From CAZMNY01 sp964567745 (GTDB taxonomy: Bacteria; Planctomycetota; Planctomycetia; Pirellulales; Pirellulaceae), in contig CAZMNY010000043.1 of assembly GCA_964567745.1 (NCBI GenBank), positions 1 through 64,000 of the forward strand: a stretch of DNA of 64,000 nt, read 5' to 3'. The notes beneath the pieces were generated by a model. That model was not told the origin of the DNA and did not search any database. It saw only the letters and a list, made by a program, of their open reading frames with translations. This document shows, one piece after another, positions 63,795 through 64,000 of the stretch (positions are counted from its first letter, which is position 1; every line of letters starts with the position of its first letter). The position numbers and the translations under genes are program-made.

Positions 63795-64000
63795 ATGCAG
63801 AACGTTGACCGACGTAAGTTTTTTGCAGGCGTTGCGGGCACGACCGCCGCAGCTGGGTTGTTGGCGACAACCGCCGAGGCCGAACGAGCTGCCGCGCCTA
63901 GTTCTGGTGCGCGCCGCGGCAATCCGATTGCCGTTTCCACTTATTCATTCTGGCGTTATCGCGCGGCGAAGCTAAAGATTGACGAGTGCATTGCCTTGGC
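63795..64000 (+). CDS. Tat-exported sugar isomerase/epimerase-like protein (partial)
   Basis: The first 68 residues are visible before the window ends. RRKFFAGVAGTTAAAG is a twin-arginine signal. The mature part begins GNPIAVSTYSFW, like the first strand of the xylose isomerase-like TIM-barrel family. GGAGGAG upstream of ATG 63795 is strong. The rest lies beyond the window, so the family assignment is tentative. Confidence 0.6.
   Translation, partial: MQNVDRRKFFAGVAGTTAAAGLLATTAEAERAAAPSSGARRGNPIAVSTYSFWRYRAAKLKIDECIAL

Noticed and set aside
1..64000. CRISPR array or rRNA genes
   Set aside because: No regularly spaced direct repeats and no rRNA-like stretches were seen.

Overview
The window looks like chromosomal DNA of a planctomycete, probably Pirellulaceae-like (inference). 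The evidence is the protein families: EF-hand sulfatases and phosphatases, a YHYH-domain protein, a cysteine-rich YTV-type cell-wall protein, a LEPR-XLL/Calx-beta/dockerin surface protein, a secreted PQQ-propeller/LamG protein, and many small zinc-ribbon proteins. Genes lie on both strands in short operons, with an accessory left third and a mostly housekeeping right two thirds.

Left accessory region (1-16 kb). A plasmid- or phage-like module reads rightward: a RepA-like AAA ATPase with eight TGGCCA palindromes clustered at its 3' end, a zincin-like protein, a coiled-coil protein, then DUF2924, large serine recombinase and HTH genes joined by 4-bp overlaps. Facing it is a leftward operon of eight genes (15523 to 6736). 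It starts with an ECF sigma factor and a putative membrane anti-sigma factor. These are followed by an EF-hand calcineurin-like phosphatase, an EF-hand sulfatase, a small EF-hand protein, a membrane protein, a secreted protein and a YHYH/EF-hand protein. Diverged copies of a 190-bp repeat lie at both ends of this region.

Integrative element (16191-21786). A 5.6-kb element sits in the 3' end of a tRNA-Arg(TCT) gene and is bounded by 42-bp direct repeats. It carries an excisionase-like HTH gene, a DUF3987 primase/helicase-like gene, three unknown genes and a tyrosine integrase next to the intact tRNA.

Core region (21.9-64 kb). In order: a sodium/solute symporter, a cardiolipin synthase-like protein, a proline-rich zinc-ribbon protein, the 1291-aa propeller protein, the YTV protein, a PilZ-like protein, an RND/MMPL exporter, two nested small mobile-element remnants, the dockerin protein, a zinc-type dehydrogenase, a frameshifted membrane protein, a kelch protein, methionine salvage genes mtnB-mtnD-mtnC followed by miaE, leuB, an HNH nuclease, a ferredoxin, a second ECF sigma factor, a lipoprotein and leuA. 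After leuA come a DUF420 protein, a TrhO-RluA RNA-modification fusion, a voltage-sensor-like membrane protein, a DUF389 protein, a frameshifted gene and the start of a Tat-exported sugar isomerase-like gene.

The most interesting points are a leucine-rich leader peptide plus terminator in front of leuA (a classical attenuator layout), the ECF-controlled EF-hand hydrolase operon, the iteron-like cluster, the tRNA-bounded element and two families of small repeats. All functions are read from sequence; no database search was run.
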